DNA of 54,829 bases, taken from NCBI GenBank assembly GCA_902615855.1, contig CACMQN010000008.1, forward strand, positions 1 to 54,829, in the 5' to 3' direction. Positions within the stretch are counted from its first letter, which is position 1. The number at the start of each line of letters is the position of its first letter. The notes under the pieces were generated by a model that had not been told where the DNA came from, made no database searches, and saw nothing but the letters and a program-made list of their open reading frames with translations. This DNA is from an uncultured Candidatus Actinomarina sp. (lineage in GTDB: Bacteria; Actinomycetota; Acidimicrobiia; Actinomarinales; Actinomarinaceae). Of this stretch, positions 21,225 through 30,335 are shown piece after piece. The translations under genes and the position numbers were made by a program.

Positions 21225-21775
21225 GCAGAATTGGTAATAAACCAATTGAGATACCCGAGAAAGTTGAAATCAATATTGATGGAAACAAAATCAACGTCAA
21301 AGGTCCAAAAGGTGAACTGGTTACTGAGGTGCTTGAAGAAAAAATAAAGTTTGAAATATCTGATAATGTACTTCAATTCACAAGAGAGTCAGATGAGAAG
21401 CAAGTAAAAAGTTTACATGGTTTATATAGATCATTAGTAGCAAATAATATTGTCGGGGTTAGCGAAGGTTATTTAAAGACTCTTACACTACAAGGTGTTG
21501 GACACAGGGTTACATTAAAAGGCAATGATCTAGAGATACTTTGTGGCTTTTCACATCCAGTTATATTTAAAAAAGTAGAAAATATTACATTTGATGTACC
21601 AGATCAAAATACAATCAATGTCTCGGGCATTGATAAAGCTTTGGTTGGGCAAGTCGCAGCGGATATTAGATCAATTAAACCACCTGAACCTTATAAAGGT
21701 AAAGGCATCAGATATCAAGACGAATATGTAAGAAGAAAAGCTGGTAAAGCAGCAGTAGCAACTACAGGAGCGTAG
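21221..21775 (+). CDS. rplF: 50S ribosomal protein L6
   Basis: The product has 184 residues from ATG 21221 (MSRIGNKPIEIPEKVEI), overlapping the rpsH TGA by 4 nt (ATGA). An in-frame TTG at 21215 would add two residues and is unlikely. The C-terminal PEPYKGKGIRYQDEYVRRKAGKA signature is present. L6 lies near the factor-binding site. Confidence 0.97.
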   Translation: MSRIGNKPIEIPEKVEINIDGNKINVKGPKGELVTEVLEEKIKFEISDNVLQFTRESDEKQVKSLHGLYRSLVANNIVGVSEGYLKTLTLQGVGHRVTLKGNDLEILCGFSHPVIFKKVENITFDVPDQNTINVSGIDKALVGQVAADIRSIKPPEPYKGKGIRYQDEYVRRKAGKAAVATTGA

Positions 21776-21776
21776 A

Positions 21777-22124
21777 GTGAAAAGTTTAGATTCAAGATCA
21801 AAAAGAAAAATTAGAATCAGAAAGAAAGTGTATGGTGATGCAAGTAAGCCTCGTTTAGCTGTATATAAGAGCAATAAAAATATATATGTACAAGCAATTG
21901 ATGATTTAAATCAAACAACTATTGGATCAGCAAGTACATTATCAAAAGAGCTTAAGAGTCATAATTTAAGTATTGATACTGCAAAAAAAGTTGGAGAATT
22001 AATGGGCGACATTCTTAACAAGAACAACATCAAAGAAGCAGTTTTTGATCGTGGAGGATATATTTACCATGGTAGAGTCAAAGCTTTAGCTGATGGTATA
22101 AGAGAAAAAGGTATAAAGTTCTAA
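21777..22124 (+). CDS. rplR: 50S ribosomal protein L18
   Basis: The product has 115 residues with a GTG start at 21777, one base after the rplF stop. The N-terminus is basic ([38 protein letters not shown]) and the C-terminus is [27 protein letters not shown]18 carries 5S rRNA into the large subunit with L5. It overlaps rpsE by one base. Confidence 0.97.
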   Translation: MKSLDSRSKRKIRIRKKVYGDASKPRLAVYKSNKNIYVQAIDDLNQTTIGSASTLSKELKSHNLSIDTAKKVGELMGDILNKNNIKEAVFDRGGYIYHGRVKALADGIREKGIKF

Positions 22125-22675
22125 TGGCTGAAATAGAATTACAAGAAAACGTTATTCACATAAATAGAGTAGCAAAAGTAGTTAAAGGTGGTCGAAACTT
22201 TGCATTTACTGCTTTAGTTGCTGTTGGTGATGGAAACGGTAATGCTGGAATAGGTTACGGAAAAGGTTCGGAAGTTCCGCTTGCAATACAGAAAGCTATT
22301 GAAAACGCAAAAAAGAACATTCATCCTATACCTATGGCTGGATCAACGATAGTACATACTACTACTGGAGAACATGGCTCTTCTAAGGTTTTATTAAAAC
22401 CAGCTGCTCCCGGTACAGGTGTAATTGCTGGTGGTGCAGTTCGACAAGTTCTTGAGGCAGCAGGAATTAAAGATATTCTTGCTAAGTCTTTAGGATCTCC
22501 TACTCATTTGAATGTTGCGAAAGCAACTCTTAATGGATTATTAGGTCAAAGAACACCAGATGAAGTAGCTAAATTAAGAGGTAAGAATGTTATGGAAATT
22601 GCTCCAAAAGGTTTAGTTGATGCATATGAAAATACAAAAGCCGAAAGAAAGTTAAAGGAAGATGCCAAAGGTTAA
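22124..22675 (+). CDS. rpsE: 30S ribosomal protein S5
   Basis: The product has 183 residues. It contains the double-stranded RNA-binding signature [40 protein letters not shown] and the C-terminal [21 protein letters not shown]5 acts at the mRNA entry site and in decoding fidelity. It overlaps rpmD by 14 nt, one of the longest same-strand overlaps in this block. Confidence 0.98.
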   Translation: MAEIELQENVIHINRVAKVVKGGRNFAFTALVAVGDGNGNAGIGYGKGSEVPLAIQKAIENAKKNIHPIPMAGSTIVHTTTGEHGSSKVLLKPAAPGTGVIAGGAVRQVLEAAGIKDILAKSLGSPTHLNVAKATLNGLLGQRTPDEVAKLRGKNVMEIAPKGLVDAYENTKAERKLKEDAKG

Positions 22676-22844
22676 AATTACACTTAGAAGGTCACTTATT
22701 GGACAAGGTTTTAAAGCAAAAGAAACTATAAAGTCTCTTGGATTAAAAAAAATCAATTCTTCAGTTGAAAGAGAGGTTGACGAAAGTCTTACAGGGATGC
22801 TTAATAAAGTTGCACACCTTGTAGAAACAGAGGAAATTAAATGA
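22662..22844 (+). CDS. rpmD: 50S ribosomal protein L30
   Basis: The product has 60 residues ([42 protein letters not shown]...), the normal length for bacterial L30. The ATG at 22662 lies inside the end of rpsE. It overlaps rplO by 4 nt. L30 is a small 50S protein in the standard spc position. Confidence 0.95.
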   Translation: MPKVKITLRRSLIGQGFKAKETIKSLGLKKINSSVEREVDESLTGMLNKVAHLVETEEIK

Positions 22845-23290
22845 GTAAAATTAAATTTCATCATTTAAAGCCAACCCCAGGTTCAACTAAATCAAAAATT
22901 CGCAAAGGAAGAGGAGAAGCTGGAAAAAGAGGAAAAACTGCTGGAAGAGGGACAAAAGGAACAGGAGCAAGAAAAACAGTACCTGCATACTTTGAAGGCG
23001 GACAAATTCCACTCTATAGAAGAATCCCAAAACTTAAGGGACTAAAAAATACTCCTAAAATGTCTTATGTGGTTGTAAATGTTTCTGATTTACAAGATAA
23101 AAACCTTAAAGGTGATATTGATCCAGAAATACTTCAGAAAAATGGATTAACAAGAAAAAAGGGATTTGTAAAAATTCTTGGTAACGGTGAAATTACAAAT
23201 AGTGTCAACGTAAAAGCACACGCTGTAAGTGAATCTGCGAAGAAGAAAATTGAAGATGCTGGTGGTACTGTAGAAGTTATAGAGATTTAA
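22841..23290 (+). CDS. rplO: 50S ribosomal protein L15
   Basis: The product has 149 residues, with the Gly/Arg/Lys-rich N-terminal extension (KIRKGRGEAGKRGKTAGRGTKGTGARK) that penetrates 23S rRNA and the C-terminal globular part (KAHAVSESAKKKIEDAGGTVEVIEI). L15 is a late assembly protein. It lies directly before secY with one intervening base, the conserved order of the spc operon. Confidence 0.98.
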   Translation: MSKIKFHHLKPTPGSTKSKIRKGRGEAGKRGKTAGRGTKGTGARKTVPAYFEGGQIPLYRRIPKLKGLKNTPKMSYVVVNVSDLQDKNLKGDIDPEILQKNGLTRKKGFVKILGNGEITNSVNVKAHAVSESAKKKIEDAGGTVEVIEI

Positions 23291-23291
23291 T

Positions 23292-24605
23292 ATGAAGCTT
23301 TCGATTTTCAAATACATGTTTAAAATTCCTGATCTAAGAAAAAGAATTATTTTCACTTTGTTAATGTTCGGAGTTTATCGATTAGGAGCAGCAGTTCCTG
23401 TACCAGGGGTTGATTTAGAAGCTGTTCAAAGACTGACCGACTCAGGTTCTCAAGCAGGTATTTATGGACTACTAAATTTGTTTTCTGGGGGAGCATTAGA
23501 GACATTTTCAGTTTTTGCATTAGGTATTATGCCTTACATCACTTCAAGTATTATTTTGCAATTATTAACAGTTGTAATTCCAAGGTTGCAAAAGCTTCAG
23601 GAAGAGGGAGAATCAGGAAGAAAAGTAATCACACAATGGACAAGATATATTACAGTTGTTCTTGCATTGTTACAATCTACAGGTTTAACTTATATATTTT
23701 CTCGTGGAAGTTTAACTGGAGGTATATCTTTAATACCAAACTATACGCCGTCTAGGGTTGGATTAATTGTTCTAACAATGACTGCTGGAACAGCATTCAT
23801 CATGTGGTTGGGAGAATTAATCTCTCAAAGAGGCATAGGAAATGGAATGTCTTTAATTATTTTTGCAAGTATCATAAGCCAATTACCAGCTAGCTTTGGT
23901 GGTGCATATCAAGTGACTGCTGGACAAGGTAGGATAGGTCAATTTAGCTTTTTAGTACTTATGTTTTTCCTCATGATTGTTGGAATAATTTATGTAGAGC
24001 AGGGTCAAAGAAGAATTCCAATTCAATTTGCTAAAAGAGTAAGAGGTAGAAAAGTTATGGGAGGTCAAAGTACATACATACCTTTAAAGGTCAACAGTGC
24101 TGGTGTCATTCCTGTTATTTTTGCAACCAGTGTACTTTTCTTTCCAGCACTTATTGCAACTTCTCTTCCCCAAGATAACTCAATTACTGCAGGAATTAGA
24201 AACTGGATTGATGTCAACCTAGCTAATTCACAAGGTACTAGCTGGTTTTATATTTTCTTTTTAGGAATGTTGATAATATTCTTTACATATTTTTATACCA
24301 CTATCCAATTTGATCCAGTCAGACAATCAGACATGATAAGAAGACAGGGAGGTTTTGTTCCTGGTGTTCGTCCAGGTATATCAACAACAAACTATTTATC
24401 ACACATAATTAGCAGAATTACTCTTCCTGGATCAGTTTTCCTTGCATCTGTAGCTGTTTTACCATCAATTGCGTCAGCGATTTGGGATATTCCTTTGGGC
24501 TTCAGTGGTATATCAATACTCATTACCGTAGGTGTAGCACTAGAAACAATGAAACAAATAGAGAGTCAATTAAGTATGAGAAATTACGAAGGATTTATTG
24601 ATTGA
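23292..24605 (+). CDS. secY: Protein translocase subunit SecY
   Basis: The product has 437 residues and about ten membrane segments. N-terminal VPVPGVDLEAV and the loop GGQSTYIPLKVNSAGVIPVIFA are SecY signatures. The cytoplasmic loop RRQGGFVPGVRPG is where SecA and ribosomes dock. SecY is the channel of the Sec translocon in the inner membrane, working with SecE and SecG. It ends in TGA and overlaps adk by 4 nt. Confidence 0.98.
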   Translation: MKLSIFKYMFKIPDLRKRIIFTLLMFGVYRLGAAVPVPGVDLEAVQRLTDSGSQAGIYGLLNLFSGGALETFSVFALGIMPYITSSIILQLLTVVIPRLQKLQEEGESGRKVITQWTRYITVVLALLQSTGLTYIFSRGSLTGGISLIPNYTPSRVGLIVLTMTAGTAFIMWLGELISQRGIGNGMSLIIFASIISQLPASFGGAYQVTAGQGRIGQFSFLVLMFFLMIVGIIYVEQGQRRIPIQFAKRVRGRKVMGGQSTYIPLKVNSAGVIPVIFATSVLFFPALIATSLPQDNSITAGIRNWIDVNLANSQGTSWFYIFFLGMLIIFFTYFYTTIQFDPVRQSDMIRRQGGFVPGVRPGISTTNYLSHIISRITLPGSVFLASVAVLPSIASAIWDIPLGFSGISILITVGVALETMKQIESQLSMRNYEGFID

Positions 24606-25147
24606 CAAATATCACTATTTTTCTTGGACCACCAGGTGCAGGAAAAGGAACTCAGGCTGAAAAATTATCTGAAACTTTTAGGCTTCCCCATATATCTACT
24701 GGGGTAATGTTAAGAGATCATGTTGAAAATGAAACGGAACTAGGTCTCATAGCTAAAGACATTTTAAATAAAGGTAATCTTGTATCTGATGATTTAGTCA
24801 CGGCAATGTTGATTGAAAGGATAGGAAAACCTGATTGTGATAACGGAGCTATATTAGATGGATTTCCCAGGACAATCGCTCAGGCAGAAAGTCTTGAGAT
24901 TGATGACTTGATAATTAAAAACGTAATTTTATTTGAGGTTAATGAAGAAGAATTAGTTAAGCGTATGTTGGATCGTGGAAGAGAAGATGATACCGAAGAA
25001 TCCATAAAAGTACGATTTGAAGTTTATAAAAAAGAGACTGCTCCATTGGTTGACTATTACAGCAACAAGGGAGTTCTAAATTCTGTAAATGCATTTGGTG
25101 AGATTGATGACATATTCAATGAAATTTCAAAGTTTATGAAATTATGA
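24602..25147 (+). CDS. adk: Adenylate kinase
   Basis: The product has 181 residues from TTG 24602 (MTNITIFLGPPGAGKGTQAEKL). The P-loop GPPGAGKGT and the AMP-binding/lid motif DGFPRTIAQAESL are present. The lid is the short form without a zinc-binding insertion. The enzyme interconverts 2 ADP with ATP and AMP in the cytoplasm. secY-adk-map is the usual order. It overlaps both neighbours by 4 nt. Confidence 0.97.
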   Translation: MTNITIFLGPPGAGKGTQAEKLSETFRLPHISTGVMLRDHVENETELGLIAKDILNKGNLVSDDLVTAMLIERIGKPDCDNGAILDGFPRTIAQAESLEIDDLIIKNVILFEVNEEELVKRMLDRGREDDTEESIKVRFEVYKKETAPLVDYYSNKGVLNSVNAFGEIDDIFNEISKFMKL

Positions 25148-25890
25148 TTACTTACAAATCAAATGAAGATTTTATGAATATGAAAAAAGCGGGAAAAATA
25201 GTTGCCACCATTCATGCAGAATTACAAAATATTTCTTTACCCGGAACAAAAATAGAAACATTAGACAAAAAGGCAGAAGAGATAATTAAAAAATCAAATG
25301 CAGTCTCAAATTTCCTAAATTACAGAGGATTTCCTTCATACATTTGTGCATCACCCAATGATGTTATTGTTCATGGAATTCCAAAAAATTTTGTTATAGA
25401 AGAGGGTGATATATTATCAATTGATGTTGGTTGTACTGTTAATGGGTTTCATGCAGACGCAGCTCTCACTTATGGAATAGGACAAATTTCTAGTGAAGAT
25501 CAGAAGTTAATCGATGTTACAAAAAAAGCCCTTTACGAGGCAATAAAACTTGTAAAGGATGGTCAAAAGCTAGGGACTATTGGTAATAAAATTGAAAAAA
25601 TTGGTAAGAAAAATTCTTACGGAGTTGTCAGAGAATATGTTGGTCATGGGATTGGACTAGAAATGCATGAAGATCCACAAGTACCAAATTACGGTATCAA
25701 AAATAAAGGATTTAAGTTAAAAAAAGGTATGGCAATCTGTATTGAACCAATGTTCAATTTAGGTACAGCAGATACAAAAGTTGATGCAGATGGATGGACT
25801 GTAAGGACTGCTGATGGAAAAAAATCCGCACACTGGGAACATGTAATAGGAATAATGGAAGATGAAGTATGCATTTTTTCAGAATTGTAA
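25144..25890 (+). CDS. map: Methionine aminopeptidase, type I
   Basis: The product has 248 residues. Metal ligands of the pita-bread fold are recognisable: the first Asp in LSIDVGC, the second in FHADAALTYG, His in GHGIGLEMHEDPQVPNYG, Glu in CIEPMF and Glu in the C-terminal EHVIGI. The enzyme removes the initiator Met from nascent proteins at the ribosome. It overlaps adk by 4 nt and is followed by a 71-nt gap before infA. Confidence 0.97.
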   Translation: MITYKSNEDFMNMKKAGKIVATIHAELQNISLPGTKIETLDKKAEEIIKKSNAVSNFLNYRGFPSYICASPNDVIVHGIPKNFVIEEGDILSIDVGCTVNGFHADAALTYGIGQISSEDQKLIDVTKKALYEAIKLVKDGQKLGTIGNKIEKIGKKNSYGVVREYVGHGIGLEMHEDPQVPNYGIKNKGFKLKKGMAICIEPMFNLGTADTKVDADGWTVRTADGKKSAHWEHVIGIMEDEVCIFSEL

Positions 25891-25961
25891 TTTTTCAAAA
25901 TTTGTTGGTAATAGTTCATAATCAGACTAATCTAGTTAATCGGTCTTAAAATCAGGTAATT

Positions 25962-26186
25962 TTGGTAGAAAAAGAAAAGAACATAATTAAAGTACAGGGG
26001 ACTGTAACTGAAACTCTTCCAAACGCCTCATTTAAGGTCAAACTTGAGAGTGGAGCAGAAATCTTAGCACATGTATCAGGAAAAATGAGAATGAAGTATA
26101 TTCGAATTTTACCTGGTGATGTAGTAGAGATGGAAGTATCACCATATGATCCTACAAGGGGTAGGATTACTTGGAGACATAAATGA
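25962..26186 (+). CDS. infA: Translation initiation factor IF-1
   Basis: The product has 74 residues from TTG 25962 ([31 protein letters not shown]). The OB-fold motif [33 protein letters not shown] is typical. IF-1 occupies the A site during initiation. The 71-nt upstream gap could hold a promoter (TTGTTG near 25902), but no convincing -10 at the right spacing was seen. It overlaps rpmJ by 4 nt. Confidence 0.96.
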   Translation: MVEKEKNIIKVQGTVTETLPNASFKVKLESGAEILAHVSGKMRMKYIRILPGDVVEMEVSPYDPTRGRITWRHK

Positions 26187-26299
26187 AAGTAAAAGCGAGT
26201 ATAAAAAAAAGAGGTCCTAACGATCAAATAGTTCGTCGTAAAGGCAAACTATATGTTATTAATAAAAGGAACCCTAGACATAAGCAAAGGCAAGGTTAA
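26183..26299 (+). CDS. rpmJ: 50S ribosomal protein L36, zinc-free (C-minus) form
   Basis: The product has 38 residues. It begins [20 protein letters not shown] and ends [13 protein letters not shown]. The usual L36 has three Cys and one His forming a zinc ribbon (CEKCKVIRRKG...CENPRHKQ). Here none of the Cys remain, so this is the C-minus form. The ATG overlaps the infA TGA by 4 nt (ATGA) and the stop is 2 nt before rpsM. The position between infA and rpsM is standard. The gene is short but certain from this context. Confidence 0.93.
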   Translation: MKVKASIKKRGPNDQIVRRKGKLYVINKRNPRHKQRQG

Positions 26300-26301
26300 G
26301 T

Positions 26302-26679
26302 TTGGCTAGAATTTCAGGTATTGATATACCAAGAGAAAAAAGAGTTATAGCTTCACTCAGATACATACACGGTATTGGCGCAAAACGAGCAGAAGACATT
26401 TGTAATGATCTCGAAATTAATCCTGACACAAGAGTAAACAATCTGACAAATGATGAGATTGCAAAAATAAGAAAATATATAGAGTCAAATTTTAGAGTTG
26501 AAGGTGATTTGAGAAGAGATGTTTCACAAAATATAAGAAGAAAGACTGAAATTGGAACTTATCAAGGTATTAGACATAGAACGGGATTACCTGTAAGAGG
26601 TCAGAGAACTCACACTAATGCACGAACAAGAAAAGGTCCAAGATTTGCAATTGCAGGTAAGAAGAAAGTTATGAAATAG
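26302..26679 (+). CDS. rpsM: 30S ribosomal protein S13
   Basis: The product has 125 residues from TTG 26302 ([30 protein letters not shown]). The C-terminal [21 protein letters not shown] signature is intact. S13 forms the head bridge to the 50S and contacts P-site tRNA. It is the first gene of the alpha operon. Its TAG overlaps the rpsK GTG by one base. Confidence 0.97.
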   Translation: MARISGIDIPREKRVIASLRYIHGIGAKRAEDICNDLEINPDTRVNNLTNDEIAKIRKYIESNFRVEGDLRRDVSQNIRRKTEIGTYQGIRHRTGLPVRGQRTHTNARTRKGPRFAIAGKKKVMK

Positions 26680-27062
26680 TGGCTGAACAAAAATCAAAGA
26701 AAAAAAATAAAAAAAATATTCCATCAGGCGTAGCTCATATAAAAGCAAGTTTTAACAATACCATAATTAATATTTCTGACACAAACGGTGAAACAGTTGT
26801 ATGGACATCCGGGGGTTCTGTCGGATTTAAGGGTTCGAGAAAATCAACTCCATATGCTGCCCAAGTTGCAGCAGAAGAGGCTGTCAGACGAGCAACAGAA
26901 TTTGGTATACATAAATTAGATATAATAATAAGTGGTACAGGGGCAGGTAGAGAAACTGCAGTAAGAACTCTTCAAAATATGGGTATGGATGTAGGAACTA
27001 TCAAAGACATAACACCAACTCCACACAATGGATGTCGTCCTAAAAAGAGGAGAAGAAACTAA
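26679..27062 (+). CDS. rpsK: 30S ribosomal protein S11
   Basis: The product has 127 residues from GTG 26679. It contains [42 protein letters not shown] and the C-terminal signature [17 protein letters not shown]11 lies on the 30S platform near the E-site mRNA. It overlaps both neighbours by one base. Confidence 0.97.
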   Translation: MAEQKSKKKNKKNIPSGVAHIKASFNNTIINISDTNGETVVWTSGGSVGFKGSRKSTPYAAQVAAEEAVRRATEFGIHKLDIIISGTGAGRETAVRTLQNMGMDVGTIKDITPTPHNGCRPKKRRRN

Positions 27063-27676
27063 TGGCTAGATATACAGGTCCTAGAGTAAGAGTTTCTAGA
27101 AGAATTGGGTTTAACGTTTTCGAAAATAGAAAAGGCGACAAAGCACTTCAAGATAGACCATATCCACCAGGTGAAAATGGTAGAAAACGGATGCGCGAAA
27201 CTGATTACGGAACTCAGTTAAAGGAAAAACAAAAAGTTAGATATATGTACGGTGTAATGGAAAAACAATTCAGAAATTATTATAAAGAAGCTACTCGAAT
27301 GCCAGGAATTACAGGTGAAAACTTGTTGGTACTTTTAGAATCTAGAATCGATAATGTTATCTATAGAGCTGGATTTGCATCTACTAGACCACAAGCTAGA
27401 CAGCTAGTTTCTCATAGGCATTTTAAATTGAATGGGAACCTTGTAGATATTCCATCTATACAGGTCAAGCCAGGAGATAAAATTGAGCTAAAAGATCAAA
27501 GCAATGATTTAATAATTGTTCAACATACCATTGATACTGGACAAGATAGAGAACCTGCATCATGGCTAAAAGTTGATGAAAAGAAGAAAAATATTGAAGT
27601 TTTAAACCAACCTACAAGAAATGACGCAAGTCAACAAATTGAAGAACAATTAATAGTAGAACTTTATTCGAAATAG
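27062..27676 (+). CDS. rpsD: 30S ribosomal protein S4, zinc-free form
   Basis: The product has 204 residues. The N-terminal part ([37 protein letters not shown]) lacks the Cys cluster seen in zinc-binding S4. The S4 RNA-binding domain is LLVLLESRIDNVIYRAGFASTRPQARQLVSHRHFKLNG. S4 nucleates assembly of the 5' domain of 16S rRNA and in many bacteria autoregulates the alpha operon. It is followed 21 nt later by rpoA. Confidence 0.97.
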   Translation: MARYTGPRVRVSRRIGFNVFENRKGDKALQDRPYPPGENGRKRMRETDYGTQLKEKQKVRYMYGVMEKQFRNYYKEATRMPGITGENLLVLLESRIDNVIYRAGFASTRPQARQLVSHRHFKLNGNLVDIPSIQVKPGDKIELKDQSNDLIIVQHTIDTGQDREPASWLKVDEKKKNIEVLNQPTRNDASQQIEEQLIVELYSK

Positions 27677-27697
27677 AATATAGGAGAGGAGCAAAAA

Positions 27698-28657
27698 GTG
27701 TTAATTTTACAAAGACCTGAAATATCACAAGAGGATCTTGGAAAGTCAAGAGCAAATTTTGTTATTGAACCACTCGAACCAGGTTTTGGTTTAACCCTAG
27801 GTAATACAATGAGAAGGGCTTTATTATCAAGAGTCCCAGGTGTTGCTGTAACTGGAGTAAAAATTGATGGAGTGAACCATGAATTTACTTCTGTTCCAGG
27901 TGTTGTTGAAGATGTCCTTGATATCTTACTAAACCTAAAAAGATTAGTCTTGAAGGTAGACGATCAAGAAAGCCATACATTGACAGTAAAAGCTAAAGGC
28001 CCAGGAGAGGTTAAAGCTGCGCAAATTCAATGTCCAGCTGGTGTTGAAGTTGTGAACACAGATCTAAAAATTTGTACCCTTTCAACCGATTCAACCTTAG
28101 ATATGGAAGTATCTATTGCTCATGGAGTTGGTTATCGCTTAGCCGATAAAAATAAAACAAGTGACTCCAGTTTTATTCCAATAGATTCTATATTTTCACC
28201 AGTTGTAAAAGTAAGCTACGCTGTATCACCAACCCAAGTTGGTCAAGTTACCAACTATGATAAATTGAGCTTAGATGTTGAAACTGATGGCTCAATTGAA
28301 CCTAGTGAAGCAATTTCTTCTGTCGGTAAAACTTTAGGAGAATTGTGGAAACTTTTTGCAGATATTGATGAAGGAGTTGGGCTTGAACTAGGTGAACTTA
28401 CCATTTCAGAGGGTAGCTCACCAGACTTGTCATTATCAGTAGATGCATTAGATTTGTCTGAGAGACCTAGAAATTGTTTGGGTAGGGAAAATATAACAAC
28501 TGTTGGTCAAATTTTAGAATACACAGAAGATGACTTGTTAAACCTTACAAACTTTGGGCAAAAAAGTTTAGATGAACTTGTAGCAAAATTAGATGAACTT
28601 GGTCTCAGCTTGCCCACAAGCTCTGACTTGAATTCGGACGATAATTCAGATGCCTAA
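27698..28657 (+). CDS. rpoA: DNA-directed RNA polymerase subunit alpha
   Basis: The product has 319 residues from GTG 27698 with a strong upstream AGGAGAGGAG. The N-terminal assembly domain has VIEPLEPGFGLTLGNTMRRALLSRVPGVAVTGV. The C-terminal DNA/activator-binding domain has LDLSERPRNCLGRENITTVGQILEYTEDDLLNLTNFGQKSLDELVAKL. Alpha dimerises and recruits beta and beta-prime, encoded at 2618-9930. It overlaps rplQ by 8 nt. Confidence 0.98.
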   Translation: MLILQRPEISQEDLGKSRANFVIEPLEPGFGLTLGNTMRRALLSRVPGVAVTGVKIDGVNHEFTSVPGVVEDVLDILLNLKRLVLKVDDQESHTLTVKAKGPGEVKAAQIQCPAGVEVVNTDLKICTLSTDSTLDMEVSIAHGVGYRLADKNKTSDSSFIPIDSIFSPVVKVSYAVSPTQVGQVTNYDKLSLDVETDGSIEPSEAISSVGKTLGELWKLFADIDEGVGLELGELTISEGSSPDLSLSVDALDLSERPRNCLGRENITTVGQILEYTEDDLLNLTNFGQKSLDELVAKLDELGLSLPTSSDLNSDDNSDA

Positions 28658-29000
28658 ACCCAGAAGAGGCAAATTGCTTGGGGGATCATCCTCTCATGAA
28701 GATCAAATTATTGGCAATTTGATTGCATCATTAATTGAATTTGAGAAAATAGAGACGACTCTTACAAAAGCCAAAGTTACAAAGCCTTATGCTGATAAGG
28801 TAATTACAAAAGCTAAAAAGGGTTCACTTCATGATAGAAGACAAGTTCTAAAATTTATCCAAAATAAAGCAGTTGTAGCAAAGCTCTTCGATGAGATAGG
28901 TCCAAAATATCAAGATAGAGATGGTGGGTATACCAGAATAACTAGAACAAGTTATAGAAAAGGTGATGGGGCTGAACTCGCAGTACTTGAGTTAGTCTAA
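28650..29000 (+). CDS. rplQ: 50S ribosomal protein L17
   Basis: The product has 116 residues (MPKPRRGKLLGGSSSHEDQIIGNLIASLIEFEKIETTLTKAK, ending TRTSYRKGDGAELAVLELV). L17 surrounds the outside of the tunnel exit. It is the last ribosomal gene of the alpha operon. The next gene begins one base after the stop, so the membrane protein that follows is probably cotranscribed with it. Confidence 0.97.
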   Translation: MPKPRRGKLLGGSSSHEDQIIGNLIASLIEFEKIETTLTKAKVTKPYADKVITKAKKGSLHDRRQVLKFIQNKAVVAKLFDEIGPKYQDRDGGYTRITRTSYRKGDGAELAVLELV

Positions 29001-29001
29001 C

Positions 29002-29550
29002 TTGAATACCTTTAAAGACGTTTGGAAACAATTCAAACTATTTATCAGATTTGATTCTGAAACAATTTTAAAAATAAGCCAAGACAGATATGAGACCGGG
29101 AATGCATTTCTAGTTGTCACAATTAGCCTTCTTGCTCTTTATGCTCCAATTTTCTTAAATTCAAATTTAAGTAATATTTTTGATTTAATATTTTTTGGAG
29201 TTCTTGACGGAACATTTTCTTGGGTATTCTCAAGTCTTGTAATGTGGTTTGCCCTTGGAAGAATATTTAAAGAAAACATAGATTTGAACGCAGTCGTAAC
29301 AATTACAGGATACTCACACGGCCTAATTGGTTTTGTCGCACTTTGGTATGTTATTCAAAGTTCATTAATGAATTTTGGAGAAAGAATTAACCAAGTATTT
29401 ATTCTTTTGATAATATTTTGGATTTATATGACTGTTTCAAAATCACTTGAATCAGGATTTTTTATTGAAAAAAGAAATACACGACTTGCATCAGCAATAT
29501 TTATTTTTATACTTTTTTGGACATCAGATCCATTAAAAATCATTATTTAA
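29002..29550 (+). CDS. Small multi-pass membrane protein, possibly Yip1-like
   Basis: The product has 182 residues from a TTG start. I cannot name a function. An N-terminal amphipathic stretch (about 1-35) is followed by roughly five hydrophobic segments (near 35-60, 62-90, 100-122, 128-147 and 163-178). The spacing and the motif ALGRIFKENIDLNAVVTITGYSHGLIGFVALWYV resemble the Yip1 superfamily, where a conserved short loop precedes TM helices. It is packed between rplQ (1-nt gap) and truA (1-nt gap), so it is likely transcribed with translation genes. The family assignment is weak. Confidence 0.7.
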   Translation: MNTFKDVWKQFKLFIRFDSETILKISQDRYETGNAFLVVTISLLALYAPIFLNSNLSNIFDLIFFGVLDGTFSWVFSSLVMWFALGRIFKENIDLNAVVTITGYSHGLIGFVALWYVIQSSLMNFGERINQVFILLIIFWIYMTVSKSLESGFFIEKRNTRLASAIFIFILFWTSDPLKIII

Positions 29551-29551
29551 A

Positions 29552-30277
29552 TTGCCTACTTATAAAATAGACATTTCCTACAATGGAACCAATTTTCATG
29601 GTTTTCAACAACAGCCAAAAAATAGAACTATTCAGGGTGAAATATTAGAAGTTCTTGACAGACTTCTTGATAATTATGAGCTTAATTATTCTGGAAGAAC
29701 AGACTCTGGTGTTCATGCAAAGTCACAAATAATATCTGTTCGTTCGCAAAATGAACTAAATACTAAATTTGTACACTCGTTTAATTCCTTTATAACAGAT
29801 GAGATAAGAATGAACAAATTGAGTAAAGTAAAAGACGAATTTAATCCAAGATTTGATGCAAAATCAAGGGTTTACAGATACTTTATTCTTAACAATTCAA
29901 AGGAATTACCTTTTTCAAAAGATTATGTCTACTACATTGAAAAATACTTTGAACTTGAACAACTAAATAATATTTCAAAAATTTTCTTAGGTGAAAAAAA
30001 CTTTCAAAATTTCTCTAAATTGAGAACTAATCAGACACCATTGAGAAAAATTTTAATAAGCAAGTGGTCAGTTCAGAATTCAAAATTTATATACACAATC
30101 GAGGGAAACTCGTTCCTTCATAATATGGTTAGATCTATTGTTGGGTGCCAGCTTGCAGTTATCGATGGAAAAATTTCAATCAAAGACCTCAAAAAGTCAT
30201 TATTGAATCCAAATGATACCAGACACAGATTTATGGTTCCAAGTAGTGGATTGCACTTATGGAAAATCAAATACTAG
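29552..30277 (+). CDS. truA: tRNA pseudouridine(38-40) synthase
   Basis: The product has 241 residues from TTG 29552. The catalytic Asp is D51 in YSGRTDSGVHA, and the N-terminal YNGTNFHGFQQQPKNRTIQGE is typical. The enzyme isomerises uridines 38-40 in the anticodon stem-loop of many tRNAs. The order rplQ-(x)-truA-rplM-rpsI is common in Gram-positive bacteria. It is followed by a 58-nt gap with a promoter for rplM. Confidence 0.95.
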   Translation: MPTYKIDISYNGTNFHGFQQQPKNRTIQGEILEVLDRLLDNYELNYSGRTDSGVHAKSQIISVRSQNELNTKFVHSFNSFITDEIRMNKLSKVKDEFNPRFDAKSRVYRYFILNNSKELPFSKDYVYYIEKYFELEQLNNISKIFLGEKNFQNFSKLRTNQTPLRKILISKWSVQNSKFIYTIEGNSFLHNMVRSIVGCQLAVIDGKISIKDLKKSLLNPNDTRHRFMVPSSGLHLWKIKY

Positions 30278-30306
30278 TTTCCATAAATATGAATACAATT
30301 TATACT
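30278..30306 (+). promoter_or_regulatory. Putative rplM-rpsI promoter
   Basis: TTTCCA (30278-30283), a 17-nt spacer and TATACT (30301-30306) make a plausible sigma-70-type promoter right after the truA stop. The transcript would start near 30313 and give a leader of about 23 nt before rplM. Confidence 0.55.
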
Positions 30307-30335
30307 TAAGTTTCGTTACGATTCTTTAAGGTTTT

